From: Ancylobacter sp. TS-1
GTDB taxonomy: Bacteria; Pseudomonadota; Alphaproteobacteria; Rhizobiales; Xanthobacteraceae
Length of the DNA: 64,000 bases
Assembly: GCF_009223885.1 (NCBI RefSeq)
Contig: NZ_CP045144.1
Coordinates: 1,364,001-1,428,000, forward strand
Reading direction: 5' to 3'
Positions within the stretch are counted from its first letter, which is position 1; each line of letters begins with the position of its first letter. The notes under the pieces are model-generated. The model was not told the origin of the DNA. It did no database searches and saw only the letters and a program-made list of their open reading frames with translations. Of the stretch, positions 21,227-30,814 are shown one piece after another. The position numbers were made by a program, and so were the translations under genes.

Positions 21227-22222
21227 TCACATGAACAGCTTCTCGCCGGTCAGGCCCTTGTAGAGACCGGCCACCTGCGCGCCATAGCCGTTGTAGATCA
21301 GCGTCGGCCGCCGCTCGCCGGTGCCGATGTCGCGCTCGGTCGCCTGGCTCCAGCGCGGATGCGAGACGGCGGGGTTCACATTGGCCCAGAAGCCGTATTC
21401 GCGGCCCTGCACCTGCTCCCACAGCCCGACCGGCCGCTCGGCGACGAACGAGATCCGCACGATCGACTTCACCGACTTGAAGCCGTACTTCCACGGTACG
21501 GTAAGGCGCAGCGGCGCGCCGAACTGATTGGGCGCCGGCTTGCCGTAGATGCCGGTGACGAGGAGCGGCAGCTCGTTGGTCGCCTCCTCGATGGTCAGGC
21601 TGTCAATATAGGGCCAGGGGTAGATGAAGCGCCGCTGGCCGAGCGCCACGTCGGGCTTCACGAAGGTCTCGAAGCGCACATATTTCGCGCCCGACAGAGG
21701 CTTGGCCCAGGCCACGAAGTCCTTCAGCGGGAAGCCGGTCCACGGCACCGCCATCGACCACGCCTCCACGCAGCGGTGGCGGTAGAGCCGCTCTTCCAGC
21801 GACATGGCGCGGATGAGGTCGTCGATGCCGACCTCGCGCGGCTGCTCGACCAGCCCGTCGATCTTCACCGTCCACGGCCGGCGCGGCATGCGGGCCGCGA
21901 CATCGGCGATCTGGTAGGCCGAGCGGTCGGAGCCGAACTCATAGAAATTGTTGTAGTTGCCGGAGATGTCCTCGGGCGTCACCGGCCGGTCCAGCGTGTA
22001 GGCGTCGTTGTGCCGGGCCGGATAGAGATCGCGGGTCGGATCATTGGCCGGATCGCCCGGCTCGGGCGCGGCCTCGGCGAACGGCGACAGGGCCGCTCCC
22101 AGCCCGGCGACGCCGAGCAGGCCGATTCCGGCGCCCAGCAGCCTGCGGCGGGTCAGATAGACGGATTCGGGCGTTGCGGCGCTCTCGGGCAGCTCCCATG
22201 AGCGGCGACGGCGGATCAGCAT
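21227..22222 (-). CDS. msrP: Protein-methionine-sulfoxide reductase catalytic subunit MsrP
   Basis: A 331-residue molybdopterin enzyme of the YedY/MsrP group that repairs oxidised methionine in periplasmic proteins. It has a Tat-type N-terminus (TRRRLLGAGIGLLGVAGLG), the sulfite-oxidase-like fold and the molybdenum-ligating Cys151 in YRHRCVEAWSMAVPWTGFPL. Other matches are ARMPRRPWTVKIDGLVEQPR and PWKYGFKSVKSI. AAGGAGG lies 6 nt before the ATG. Its haem membrane partner MsrQ is usually next door but is not present in this neighbourhood, so it must be elsewhere or replaced. Confidence 0.95.
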   Translation of the reverse strand: MLIRRRRSWELPESAATPESVYLTRRRLLGAGIGLLGVAGLGAALSPFAEAAPEPGDPANDPTRDLYPARHNDAYTLDRPVTPEDISGNYNNFYEFGSDRSAYQIADVAARMPRRPWTVKIDGLVEQPREVGIDDLIRAMSLEERLYRHRCVEAWSMAVPWTGFPLKDFVAWAKPLSGAKYVRFETFVKPDVALGQRRFIYPWPYIDSLTIEEATNELPLLVTGIYGKPAPNQFGAPLRLTVPWKYGFKSVKSIVRISFVAERPVGLWEQVQGREYGFWANVNPAVSHPRWSQATERDIGTGERRPTLIYNGYGAQVAGLYKGLTGEKLFM

Positions 22223-22309
22223 GGCGGCCTCCTTGGTGGTACCGAAGAGAGTACGCGTCGAGCCGGCGCTTTATTTCAGGCCGTGTTTCAACTTGTTGTG
22301 CAATTCGGC

Positions 22310-22341
22310 AAAAAAGAAGCCCGGCGGAAGGTCCGCCGGGC
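22310..22341 (-). terminator. Intrinsic terminator of the DUF992 gene
   Basis: GCCCGGCGGA (22319-22328) and TCCGCCGGGC (22332-22341) form a 10-bp stem with a 3-nt loop; read leftward it is followed by TTCTTTTTT. It lies 42 bp after the DUF992 stop and in front of msrP. Confidence 0.9.
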
Positions 22342-22382
22342 TCTTTCGATAGCACGAGGCAGGCCGGCTGACCGGCCGGCAC

Positions 22383-22874
22383 TCACTTGGAGGTGAGGCG
22401 CAGGTCGCCAACGCCGAGCGCGACGTTGACGCCCGTCTGGCCCTCGACGCTGACCGGCTGCAGCGCGATGGTCTTGTTCGAGCCGCCGACCAGCACGTTG
22501 CCGGCCACGCCGACGCCGAGCGCCACGCTGCCGGACACGCCGACATAGGTGCCGTCGAGATCGCTCGAACGCACGCCCTTCGACGGCGCCAGAACGGTCC
22601 ACAGCAGGATGTTGCGGCCGGTCACGCCGAGGTCGAGGCCCCAGCGGCGGATGCTGCCTTCATAGGCGAACTTCCTGCCGCCGGCGGCGGTGAAGGTGCA
22701 GTCGAGCGTGCGCTTCGAGCCGATGATGAAGCTCACCGACTTGGAGCCCTTGCAGGCGAGCGAACCGACCTCGACCCGCTTGGTCTGGGCAGAGGCGGGC
22801 GCGGCGGCCAGGGTAGCGGTGCCGGCGACAAGGGCGGCGGCGAGCAGCCCGCGCGACAGAACAGTACGGAACAT
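22383..22874 (-). CDS. DUF992 exported protein
   Basis: A 163-residue protein with a cleavable signal peptide ending near ASAQ (MFRTVLSRGLLAAALVAGTA...). The mature part has the DUF992 signs: VGSLACKG, a second Cys in RTLDCTF, a Gly-rich beta pattern (SIRRWGLDLGVTG, VSGSVALGVGVAGNVLVGGSN) and a conserved VALGVGDLRL end. Probably periplasmic or outer-membrane-associated, with one disulfide; function unknown. Alphaproteobacterial genomes often carry several copies. It has its own strong terminator. Confidence 0.85.
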   Translation of the reverse strand: MFRTVLSRGLLAAALVAGTATLAAAPASAQTKRVEVGSLACKGSKSVSFIIGSKRTLDCTFTAAGGRKFAYEGSIRRWGLDLGVTGRNILLWTVLAPSKGVRSSDLDGTYVGVSGSVALGVGVAGNVLVGGSNKTIALQPVSVEGQTGVNVALGVGDLRLTSK

Positions 22875-22985
22875 TCAAATCTCCTGACGATGACGCGCAG
22901 CCGGCTCTCGGGAACCGGCGCCCCCGCCGTTGTGCGGCGCTTGCCGGCCGGGGCGCGCCTCCCGGCCGTTCAACACTCTTCTACC

Positions 22986-24224
<1,239 letters not shown>

Positions 24225-24333
24225 CTAGTCGAGCCCTTGCGCCCCGGCAAGCGATTCCCTACGTGCCCCCCGGCCCGGCACTGCGTTATCCTGCCGCTGC
24301 ACCCCTTGTTTCGCGCCATGCCGGAGACCTTGC

Positions 24334-24975
24334 ATGCTCAGATTCTACGCCATGCAGAGCTCCGGCAACTGCTACAAGGTGCGGCTGCTGCTGGCCCGGC
24401 TCGGCCTGCCCTTCGAACTCGTCGACGTCGACCTGCTGCGCGGCGAGAACCGCACGCCCGACTTCCTGATGAAGAACCCGGAAGGGCGCGTGCCGCTGCT
24501 CGAACTGCCGGGCGGGCGCTACCTCCCGGAATCCAACGCCATCCTGTTCTATCTCGCCGAGGGCACCTCGCTGCTGCCCGAGGCGCCGCTGGAGCGGGCG
24601 GAGGTGCTGCGCTGGATGTTCTTCGAGCAGCACAGCCACGAGCCCAATATCGGCGCGGCGCGGTTCTGGCTGAAGCTGGTGCGTGGCGGGCGCGAGCTTC
24701 GTACCCACGACATCGACCGCTGGCTGGAAGAGGGCTACGCGGCGCTCGGGGTCATGGAGCGCCATCTGGCGCGCCGACGCTTCTTCGTCGATGGCGGGCT
24801 GACCATCGCCGATCTCGCCCTCTACGCGCACACCCATGTGGCGCAGGAGGGCGAGTTCGACCTGACCGGATTTCCGGCGGTGCAGGCATGGCTCGCCCGC
24901 GTGGCGGCCGCGCCCGGCCATGTCGACATGGGCTGGCGGCCCGAGGCCAGCAGCCAATTGGTTAACATCGCTTAA
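24334..24975 (+). CDS. Glutathione S-transferase family protein
   Basis: A 213-residue GST: N-terminal thioredoxin-like domain (LRFYAMQSSGNCYKVRLLLARLG, then the glutathione-binding NPEGRVPLLEL and LPESNAILFYLAEG) and C-terminal helical domain (RRRFFVDGGLTIADLALYAHTHVA). The active-site region has Ser/Cys, not a clear catalytic Tyr. It stands alone between leftward aatA and a small membrane protein. Substrate unknown. Confidence 0.9.
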   Translation: MLRFYAMQSSGNCYKVRLLLARLGLPFELVDVDLLRGENRTPDFLMKNPEGRVPLLELPGGRYLPESNAILFYLAEGTSLLPEAPLERAEVLRWMFFEQHSHEPNIGAARFWLKLVRGGRELRTHDIDRWLEEGYAALGVMERHLARRRFFVDGGLTIADLALYAHTHVAQEGEFDLTGFPAVQAWLARVAAAPGHVDMGWRPEASSQLVNIA

Positions 24976-25107
24976 CGACTTGCCCCGAAATGGCCCCGAA
25001 ATGGCGCCGTGTTCCGCAAAGTGGCGTCGAAGCGGAGCCGCGTTCGCACCTGAGATTACCTCCCGTCGGACGGGCCCTGTGCCCCAACTGACCGGAGGAT
25101 GTTCGTG

Positions 25108-25440
25108 ATGTCGCAGCCGTCCCAGACCCAGACGCCGCCCCGCATCGCCGCGGGTGCCGCCCCCCGCCACACCGCCCGTCGGCGCCTGCGCCGCGCGGTG
25201 ATGGAAGCGGGCGTCGTCCTTTCCCTGACCTTCGCCATCGTGGCGGTGCTCTGCATGTTCGGCCTGCAGCGCGCCTCGGCGCTGGAATTCACCCCGACCG
25301 CCGCCAGCGACGGGCGCCTCGCCGCCGGCGCGGTGCTTCTGGCGGCTTTCGTCGGCCTGTGCGGGCTCACCACCTTCATGCTGCGCCAGACGCTGCAGCC
25401 GGTCCGCAGCTCGGAGCGCGCCGGCCGCCGGCAGGGCTGA
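25108..25440 (+). CDS. Small two-helix membrane protein, unknown
   Basis: A 110-residue protein with a Pro/Arg-rich cytoplasmic start, then two hydrophobic helices (AGVVLSLTFAIVAVLCMFGLQ and LAAGAVLLAAFVGLCGLTTFML) joined by a short loop. The ATG at 25108 is preferred because GGAGG is 9 nt upstream, whereas the ATG at 25099 touches that site. No family recognised. It ends shortly before the sugar dehydrogenase gene in the same direction and could be co-transcribed with it. Confidence 0.65.
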   Translation: MSQPSQTQTPPRIAAGAAPRHTARRRLRRAVMEAGVVLSLTFAIVAVLCMFGLQRASALEFTPTAASDGRLAAGAVLLAAFVGLCGLTTFMLRQTLQPVRSSERAGRRQG

Positions 25441-25549
25441 GCCCCGCGCCGGACGGCCCGTCACGGCCTTGTCAGCCCGCCCGAGTTGGCGGGCGGGCCA
25501 ACCTGCTCTAACCATTCGCTCCGTCGCCGCGAAGCCCGGAGCCTGCCCC

Positions 25550-26701
25550 TTGCGACCTCTCCACCGTCTGCTTTCCCTTGCGCTGCTGGCCGGGCTGCTG
25601 ACTCCCGCCATGGCGCAGGAACCCGAACGGATCGATTCGTCGGCCGGCCCGCTCGAGGTCGAGACCGTCGCCGCCGGCCTCGCCAGTCCGTGGAGCCTCG
25701 CCTTCCTGCCGGATGGCCGCATGCTGGTGACGGAGCGCCCCGGCCGGCTGCGCATCGTCAGCCGCAGCGGCACGGTGTCCGCTCCCGTGGCGGGCGTGCC
25801 GCCGGTCTTCGCCCGCGGACAGGGCGGGCTGCTCGATGTGGCGCTGGCGCCGGATTTCGCCAGCAGCGGGCGCCTCTATCTCTCCTATGCCGAGCCGCGC
25901 GAGGGGGCCTCCGGCACCACGGTGGCGCGGGCGCGTCTGGTCGAGCAGGGCGGCGACGCCCGGCTGGAAGGGCTGGAGATCATTTTCCGCCAGCAGCCGG
26001 CGGCGGCCGGCGGCAGCCATTACGGCTCGCGTCTCGCCTTCGGACGCGACGGCACGCTGTTCGTCACCCTCGGCGACCGCTACTCGCTGCGCGAGCAGGC
26101 GCAGCAGCTCTCCAGCCATATCGGCAAGATCGTGCGCATCGCCCCCGACGGCTCGGTGCCCGGCGACAACCCCTTCCGCACGCGGAACGGCGCCCGGCCG
26201 GAAATCTGGAGCTACGGCCACCGCAATGTGCAGGGCGCCGCCATCGACCCCGCCACCGGCCGGCTGTGGACGATCGAGCACGGCGCGCGCGGCGGCGACG
26301 AGCTCAACCGCCCCGAGGCCGGCCGCAACTATGGCTGGCCGGTCATCACCTATGGCCGCGACTACAGCGGCGCGCGCATCGGCGAGGGCACGGCGAAGGA
26401 CGGCATGGAGCAGCCGGTGAAATACTGGGACCCGTCCTTCGCGCCGTCGGGCCTCGCCTTCTATACCGGCAGCCTGCTGCCGGCGTGGAAGGGCGACCTG
26501 TTCACCGGCGGGCTGTCCGGCCAGCGGCTGGTGCGGCTGCGGCTCGACGAGGCGCGCGAACGCGTCGTCGGCGAAGAAATCCTGCTCGCCGGGCGCGGGC
26601 AGCGCATCCGCGACGTCAGGCAGGGCCCGGACGGCGCACTGTGGCTGCTGACCGACGATCCCTCGAACGGGCGCCTGCTGCGCCTCGGCCCGGCGGACTG
26701 A
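25550..26701 (+). CDS. PQQ-dependent glucose/sorbosone dehydrogenase-type protein
   Basis: A 383-residue periplasmic protein with a signal peptide (LRPLHRLLSLALLAGLLTPAMAQ) and the GSDH beta-propeller (YliI/Asd type). Typical motifs are AAGLASPWSLAFLPDGRMLVTERPGRLRI, GQGGLLDVALAPDF, LYLSYAEP, SYGHRNVQGAAIDP, IEHGARGGDELNRPEAGRNYGWPVITYG and FAPSGLAFYTG. Family members oxidise aldose sugars with PQQ. Start TTG at 25550 with GGAG 8 nt upstream fits the signal peptide; the longer open frame has no export signal at its beginning. Cofactor and substrate are family-based inference. Confidence 0.88.
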   Translation: MRPLHRLLSLALLAGLLTPAMAQEPERIDSSAGPLEVETVAAGLASPWSLAFLPDGRMLVTERPGRLRIVSRSGTVSAPVAGVPPVFARGQGGLLDVALAPDFASSGRLYLSYAEPREGASGTTVARARLVEQGGDARLEGLEIIFRQQPAAAGGSHYGSRLAFGRDGTLFVTLGDRYSLREQAQQLSSHIGKIVRIAPDGSVPGDNPFRTRNGARPEIWSYGHRNVQGAAIDPATGRLWTIEHGARGGDELNRPEAGRNYGWPVITYGRDYSGARIGEGTAKDGMEQPVKYWDPSFAPSGLAFYTGSLLPAWKGDLFTGGLSGQRLVRLRLDEARERVVGEEILLAGRGQRIRDVRQGPDGALWLLTDDPSNGRLLRLGPAD

Positions 26702-26705
26702 GCGC

Positions 26706-27059
26706 CTACCACTTCTGGAAGATGAAGAAGGCGCCCAGTGCGATGAAGGCGAAGCCGATCAGGTGGTTCCAGTAGAAGGGCTCCTTCAGCCAGAGCACCG
26801 AGAAGCCGGCGAACACCACCAGCGTGATGACCTCCTGGATGGTCTTCAGCTCCACCGTGGAATAGACGGCCGAGCCATAGCGGTTGGCCGGCACGGCGAG
26901 GCAGTATTCGAAGAAGGCGATGCCCCAGCTCGCCAGAATGGCGATCATCAGCGGCGTCGACTTGTGCTTGAGGTGGCCGTACCAGGCGAAGGTCATGAAG
27001 ACGTTCGAGGCGAACAGCAGCAGGATCGGCGTGAGCGCCGGAGGAAAGAGGCCGGTCAT
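26706..27059 (-). CDS. DUF486 (DMT-like) membrane protein
   Basis: A 117-residue protein with four predicted helices: ALTPILLLFASNVFMTFAWYGHL, LMIAILASWGIAFFEYCLAVPAN, TIQEVITLVVFAGFSVLWL and HLIGFAFIALGAFFIFQKW. The YCLAVPANRYGS and KTIQEVITL motifs are those of DUF486, small relatives of drug/metabolite transporters. Substrate unknown. It lies 56 bp after the SemiSWEET gene in the same direction. Confidence 0.88.
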   Translation of the reverse strand: MTGLFPPALTPILLLFASNVFMTFAWYGHLKHKSTPLMIAILASWGIAFFEYCLAVPANRYGSAVYSTVELKTIQEVITLVVFAGFSVLWLKEPFYWNHLIGFAFIALGAFFIFQKW

Positions 27060-27115
27060 CGCGGTTCCGTCGATAGAGGGTGGGACTGTCCTGCCCCGCG
27101 CCGCCCTGCCCCGCC

Positions 27116-27382
27116 TCAGCCGTAGCGCAGCTTGAGCGACAGGATGCCGACGAGCAGGACGAGCGTCGAGGCATTGGCCATGATGACCGGAATCGAGCCG
27201 ATCAGCACACCATAGACCAGCCATAGCGCCACCCCGCCGGCAAAGGCGAGATAGGCGACGAGCGAAAGGTCGCGCGTCTCGCGGGTGCGCAGGATCTTGA
27301 GGGCCTGCGGCAGCCAGCACAGCGTCGTCAGCACGGCGGCGACGCCGCCGATGAGTTCGGTGGAAAGCGAAGACCCGACCAT
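27116..27382 (-). CDS. SemiSWEET (MtN3/PQ-loop) sugar transporter
   Basis: An 88-residue protein with three helices and the PQ-loop motif LTTLCWLPQALKILRTRETRDLS, then VAYLAFAGGVALWLVYGVLIG and a third helix with the NASTLVLLVGILSLKLRY ending. Bacterial SemiSWEETs work as homodimers that move mono- or disaccharides down a gradient. GAGG lies 8 nt before the ATG at 27382. Upstream in-frame residues are not conserved. It may form a small membrane-protein operon with DUF486. Confidence 0.88.
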   Translation of the reverse strand: MVGSSLSTELIGGVAAVLTTLCWLPQALKILRTRETRDLSLVAYLAFAGGVALWLVYGVLIGSIPVIMANASTLVLLVGILSLKLRYG

Positions 27383-27489
27383 GGAATGTGCCTCGCGCGG
27401 CGCCTGTGCCGCGTGCGGTCCCCGCGTTCCCACGCGACCCAATTCCTGTCAATCGGCATCCGGCCCGGCGGCCCGGATCGCGGACGGGG

Positions 27490-28173
27490 CTACAGCTCGG
27501 CCCAGTGCCGCAGCAGGTTGTGGTAGACATTGGCCAGCGACAGCACCGCCGGGTCGTCGTCCGGCAGGCGGGTGCGGGTGCCGATGATGGCCCGGTCGAG
27601 GTCGTAGAGCATGGCGCGCCGCTCCTGATCCTTGATCATCGACTGCGACCAGAAGAACGAGCCCCAGCGGCTGCCGCGGGTGATCTCGTTGACGCTGTGC
27701 AGGCTGGAGGCGGGATAGACCACGGCGTGGCCGGCCGGCAGCTTCACCTCATGCGCGCCGTACGTGTCCTCGATGACCAGTTCGCCGCCGTCATACTCCT
27801 CCGGCTCGGTCAGGAAGATAGTGGTCGACACGTCCGCCCGCATGCGGATGCCGGCGCCGGGGACGGTGCGGATCGCGCCGTCGACATGGGCGCCGAACCG
27901 CATCCCGACATCGTAGCGGTTGAACATCGGCGGCAGCACGCGCAGCGGCATCACCGCCGAGTTGAACACCGGGCTGCGCCCGAGCGCGCGCAGCACCAGG
28001 TCGCCAAGCTCGGCGGCCTCCGTCGATTCCACCGGAATCTGAAGGTTGAACTTGGATTTCGCGGCCTGCTGGCCCGCCGTCACGCGCCCGTCGACCCAGG
28101 GCGAGGATTCCAGCACGCGGCGGCAATGGGCGACTTCCTCGCGGGTGAGGAGATCGGGAATCTGGATCAGCAT
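27490..28173 (-). CDS. piuC: Fe(II)/2-oxoglutarate dioxygenase PiuC/PKHX type
   Basis: A 227-residue PKHD-type hydroxylase. The cupin-like core has the iron ligands H-x-D in [11 protein letters not shown] and the distal His in [19 protein letters not shown], with the 2-oxoglutarate Arg in [15 protein letters not shown]. It opens [19 protein letters not shown], as in YbiX/PiuC proteins. It sits 86 bp downstream of the TonB receptor gene and in the same direction, the piuA-piuC pairing known from Pseudomonas iron uptake; the physiological substrate is unknown. Confidence 0.93.
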   Translation of the reverse strand: MLIQIPDLLTREEVAHCRRVLESSPWVDGRVTAGQQAAKSKFNLQIPVESTEAAELGDLVLRALGRSPVFNSAVMPLRVLPPMFNRYDVGMRFGAHVDGAIRTVPGAGIRMRADVSTTIFLTEPEEYDGGELVIEDTYGAHEVKLPAGHAVVYPASSLHSVNEITRGSRWGSFFWSQSMIKDQERRAMLYDLDRAIIGTRTRLPDDDPAVLSLANVYHNLLRHWAEL

Positions 28174-28258
28174 GGCTCGGTTCCGGAAACGAAAAGAGGG
28201 GGAAAGCCGGAACCCCGGCCTTCCCCCAGATTGAGACGGTCAGCAGAAAGGCGCGCGG

Positions 28259-30556
28259 TCAGAAGGTCGCGCCGATGGTGAGGGTGAAGGTGCGGCCCGA
28301 GGCCGGCACCGCGCGGTTGCCCCAGCCCGCCGAATAGTTCAGCTCGTCGGTCAGGTTGTAGCCGTTCAGCGCGATCCGGTAGTTCTCGTACTGGTACGAG
28401 AGCAGCGCATCGAGCGAGAAGGTCTCGGGGATGATCGAGGTGTTGGCGGTGTTGGTGTAGTACTGGTCGGCATAGGTGATGCCGCCGCCCACCAGCAGCG
28501 TGCCCGGCAGCGACTTCCAGACGTCCTTGGTCAGGTCGTAGGTCGTCCACAGGGTGAAGTTGTTCTGCGAGACGAAGGGCACCTCGTTGCCGACATAGGA
28601 CGCCGTGGTCGCGGTCTGGATTTCGCTGTCGTAATAGGCGTAGCCGGCCTGGATCGTCCACGCGTCGGTGATGTTGCCGGTCAGGCCCAGTTCGACGCCC
28701 TGCACCCGCTGGTTCTCGCCGGTCTCCACCGTATCGAGGGTCACGGGGTCGACGTAATAGGCGTTGCTCTTGTCGACGCGGAACAGCGAGCCGGTGAAGC
28801 CGAGGCGGCCGCCGAGCATCGAGATCTTGAAGCCGGCCTCGTAGGTCTCGTTCTCTTCCGGCTCCAGGTTGTTCTGCGACGGGTTGACGACGGTGACGTC
28901 GTTGGTCGGGAACATGCCCTGCGGCGAGTAGGAGCGCGCCCAGGAGACGTAATAGGTCTGCTCGTTGGTCGGCTCCCAGATGACGCTCGCCTTCGGGCTC
29001 CAGAACTGCGTCGTCGTGTCGGCGCTGACCCAGCCGAGGGTCGGCGGGCAGTAGGTCGAGCGGGAGCTGTACTGGCAGTACTGCGAGTAGTCGGCCGTGT
29101 AGCTGTCGTAGCGGATGCCGCCCAGGACCGAGAGTTGCTCGGTCAGCCAGATGCGGTCGCTGGCGAAGATGCCGATATCGGTGGCGCTCGAGTTGCGCTG
29201 GCCGTTGTTGCCCCAGGGATTCTGGTAGAGGAAATAGCCGGTCGTGTTGGCGTAGACCGGGTCCCACATGGTCTGCTCGCCCTTGCTGCCATACACCGAG
29301 ACCAGCGTGCGTTCGTCATTGACGAAATACATGTCGAGGCCGGCGACGACTTCGTGGCGCAGGAAGCCGGTGGTGAACTTGGCGATGCCGGTGGTGATGT
29401 TCTGGCCCGCCCAGCTCTCCTGATAGAAGCCGGGATTGCCGCCGCCGAAGGTGACGGGCGGGTTGCCGCCGTTGAAGAACGTCGTGGCGCAGGAGGTGCT
29501 GCACTCCGGCACCGACGCCGAGAAGTAGCGTGTGTAGTAGCCGACGCGCGAATCGTTGGTGATGGTCAGCCAGTCGTTCACCTCGCGCTTGTAGTTGGCG
29601 GTGAACATGTTGGCTTCGGTCTGGTCGGTGTCCGTCACCTTGCCGTAGAAGTTCGAGCGCGGCACGCCCCACTCCGTCACCGGCTGGCCGAGCGTCCCGT
29701 AGAGCGCCTTCTGCGTGTTCGTCTGCGGGGCGATGATCGGCACGCCGTAGTCGGGCGTGCGGTCGCCGTTCTGGTACAGGAAGTTCAGGTGCAGGCTCTG
29801 GTCGGTGCCGAGGCCGAAGCCGACATCCGCCATCAGGCCGTAGCGGTTCGATTCCACATTGTCGCGATCGGCCACGTCCTGCTCGTTGACCATGCCGACG
29901 ATGCGGACCGCCGTGGTGGCGTCGAGCTGCTTGTTGACGTCGAACACGCCGCGATACAGCGGACCGGAGCCGAACTGGCCCTCGAAATCGTACTTGTCGC
30001 CGATATGCGCCTGCTTGAGCGTGGAATTGATCACGCCGCCGGTGGTGCCGGCACCGAAGCTCTCGGAAGACGGGCCCTTGAGCACCTCGACGCTCTCATA
30101 GGCGAAGCTGTCGCGCACATAGACGCCGAAGTCGCGCAGGCCGTTGATGTAGACGTCGCCCTTGGACTGGAAGCCGCGGATGCGGAACTGGTCGCCATTC
30201 ATGCCGCCGCCGCCCTCGCCGATGCCGACGGTGACGCCCGGAACGTTGCGCAGCGCCTGTTCGAGCGTGGTGACGCCCTGCTGCTGCATGGTCTCCTGGG
30301 TGATGACCTGAATGACCTGCGGGGTGTCCTGCACCGTGCCCGGCAGACGCGAAATGCCGGTCGTGGCCTCCAGCGTATTCGCCGGCGAGCCCTCGCCTTC
30401 GACCGTCACCGTCGGCAGCTCTTCTTCCGTGCCGCTGGTGGCAGCCGCCTGCTGGGCGGACGCGGCGAACATCGGAAGCGCCGACATGGTGACCGCGAGC
30501 CCGGCCGTCAGAGCCGCATTAGGTGCAGTATCCCGGAGAGTCTTCAATGTCTTCAT
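28259..30556 (-). CDS. TonB-dependent siderophore receptor, PiuA/Fiu-like
   Basis: A 765-residue outer-membrane receptor. After a signal peptide ending near SAQQ comes a TonB-box-like LPTVTVEG, the plug domain (PGTVQDTPQVIQVITQETMQQQGVTTLEQALRNVPGVT, RIRGFQ) and a 22-strand barrel ending in a terminal Phe (RTFTLTIGATF), needed for insertion. A Cys pair (CSTSC) sits in an outer loop. ATG at 30556 is chosen for the signal peptide and AAGGGG upstream. Its pairing with piuC and a divergent Sel1-repeat gene matches PiuA-type catecholate/hydroxamate siderophore uptake; the ligand is not known. The AT-rich upstream region carries iron-box-like repeats. Confidence 0.95.
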   Translation of the reverse strand: MKTLKTLRDTAPNAALTAGLAVTMSALPMFAASAQQAAATSGTEEELPTVTVEGEGSPANTLEATTGISRLPGTVQDTPQVIQVITQETMQQQGVTTLEQALRNVPGVTVGIGEGGGGMNGDQFRIRGFQSKGDVYINGLRDFGVYVRDSFAYESVEVLKGPSSESFGAGTTGGVINSTLKQAHIGDKYDFEGQFGSGPLYRGVFDVNKQLDATTAVRIVGMVNEQDVADRDNVESNRYGLMADVGFGLGTDQSLHLNFLYQNGDRTPDYGVPIIAPQTNTQKALYGTLGQPVTEWGVPRSNFYGKVTDTDQTEANMFTANYKREVNDWLTITNDSRVGYYTRYFSASVPECSTSCATTFFNGGNPPVTFGGGNPGFYQESWAGQNITTGIAKFTTGFLRHEVVAGLDMYFVNDERTLVSVYGSKGEQTMWDPVYANTTGYFLYQNPWGNNGQRNSSATDIGIFASDRIWLTEQLSVLGGIRYDSYTADYSQYCQYSSRSTYCPPTLGWVSADTTTQFWSPKASVIWEPTNEQTYYVSWARSYSPQGMFPTNDVTVVNPSQNNLEPEENETYEAGFKISMLGGRLGFTGSLFRVDKSNAYYVDPVTLDTVETGENQRVQGVELGLTGNITDAWTIQAGYAYYDSEIQTATTASYVGNEVPFVSQNNFTLWTTYDLTKDVWKSLPGTLLVGGGITYADQYYTNTANTSIIPETFSLDALLSYQYENYRIALNGYNLTDELNYSAGWGNRAVPASGRTFTLTIGATF

Positions 30557-30593
30557 CTGACCAGAGCCCCTTAAATTTTGGTTGTTTTGGCTA

Positions 30594-30609
30594 TTAGACG
30601 CGATTCTAA
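30594..30609. promoter_or_regulatory. Candidate iron-response box upstream of siderophore receptor
   Basis: TTAGACGCGATTCTAA (30594-30609) is an inverted repeat of TTAGA/TCTAA arms, close to the Irr-type iron control element seen in rhizobia. Two more TTAGAC copies follow at 30646 and 30655. All lie within about 100 bp of the receptor start, in an AT-rich 258-bp spacer shared with the divergent Sel1 gene. Assignment to Irr is inference. Confidence 0.4.
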
Positions 30610-30814
30610 CCCGCTTCAAACATTATGTTTTTTACATGTTCCAACTTAGACTTGTTAGACAGATTCAAACTTGCAGTTTCGAATTATTAAAATCTAAATC
30701 TTGATCCGGTTCATTGCCGATGAGTGGACATATACATTATGTGACAGAAGGGTTTTCGGCCGTTCCGGCACGTCAGGCGGCGCGGACCGTACAGGGACGG
30801 GCGACCGCAGGCGC

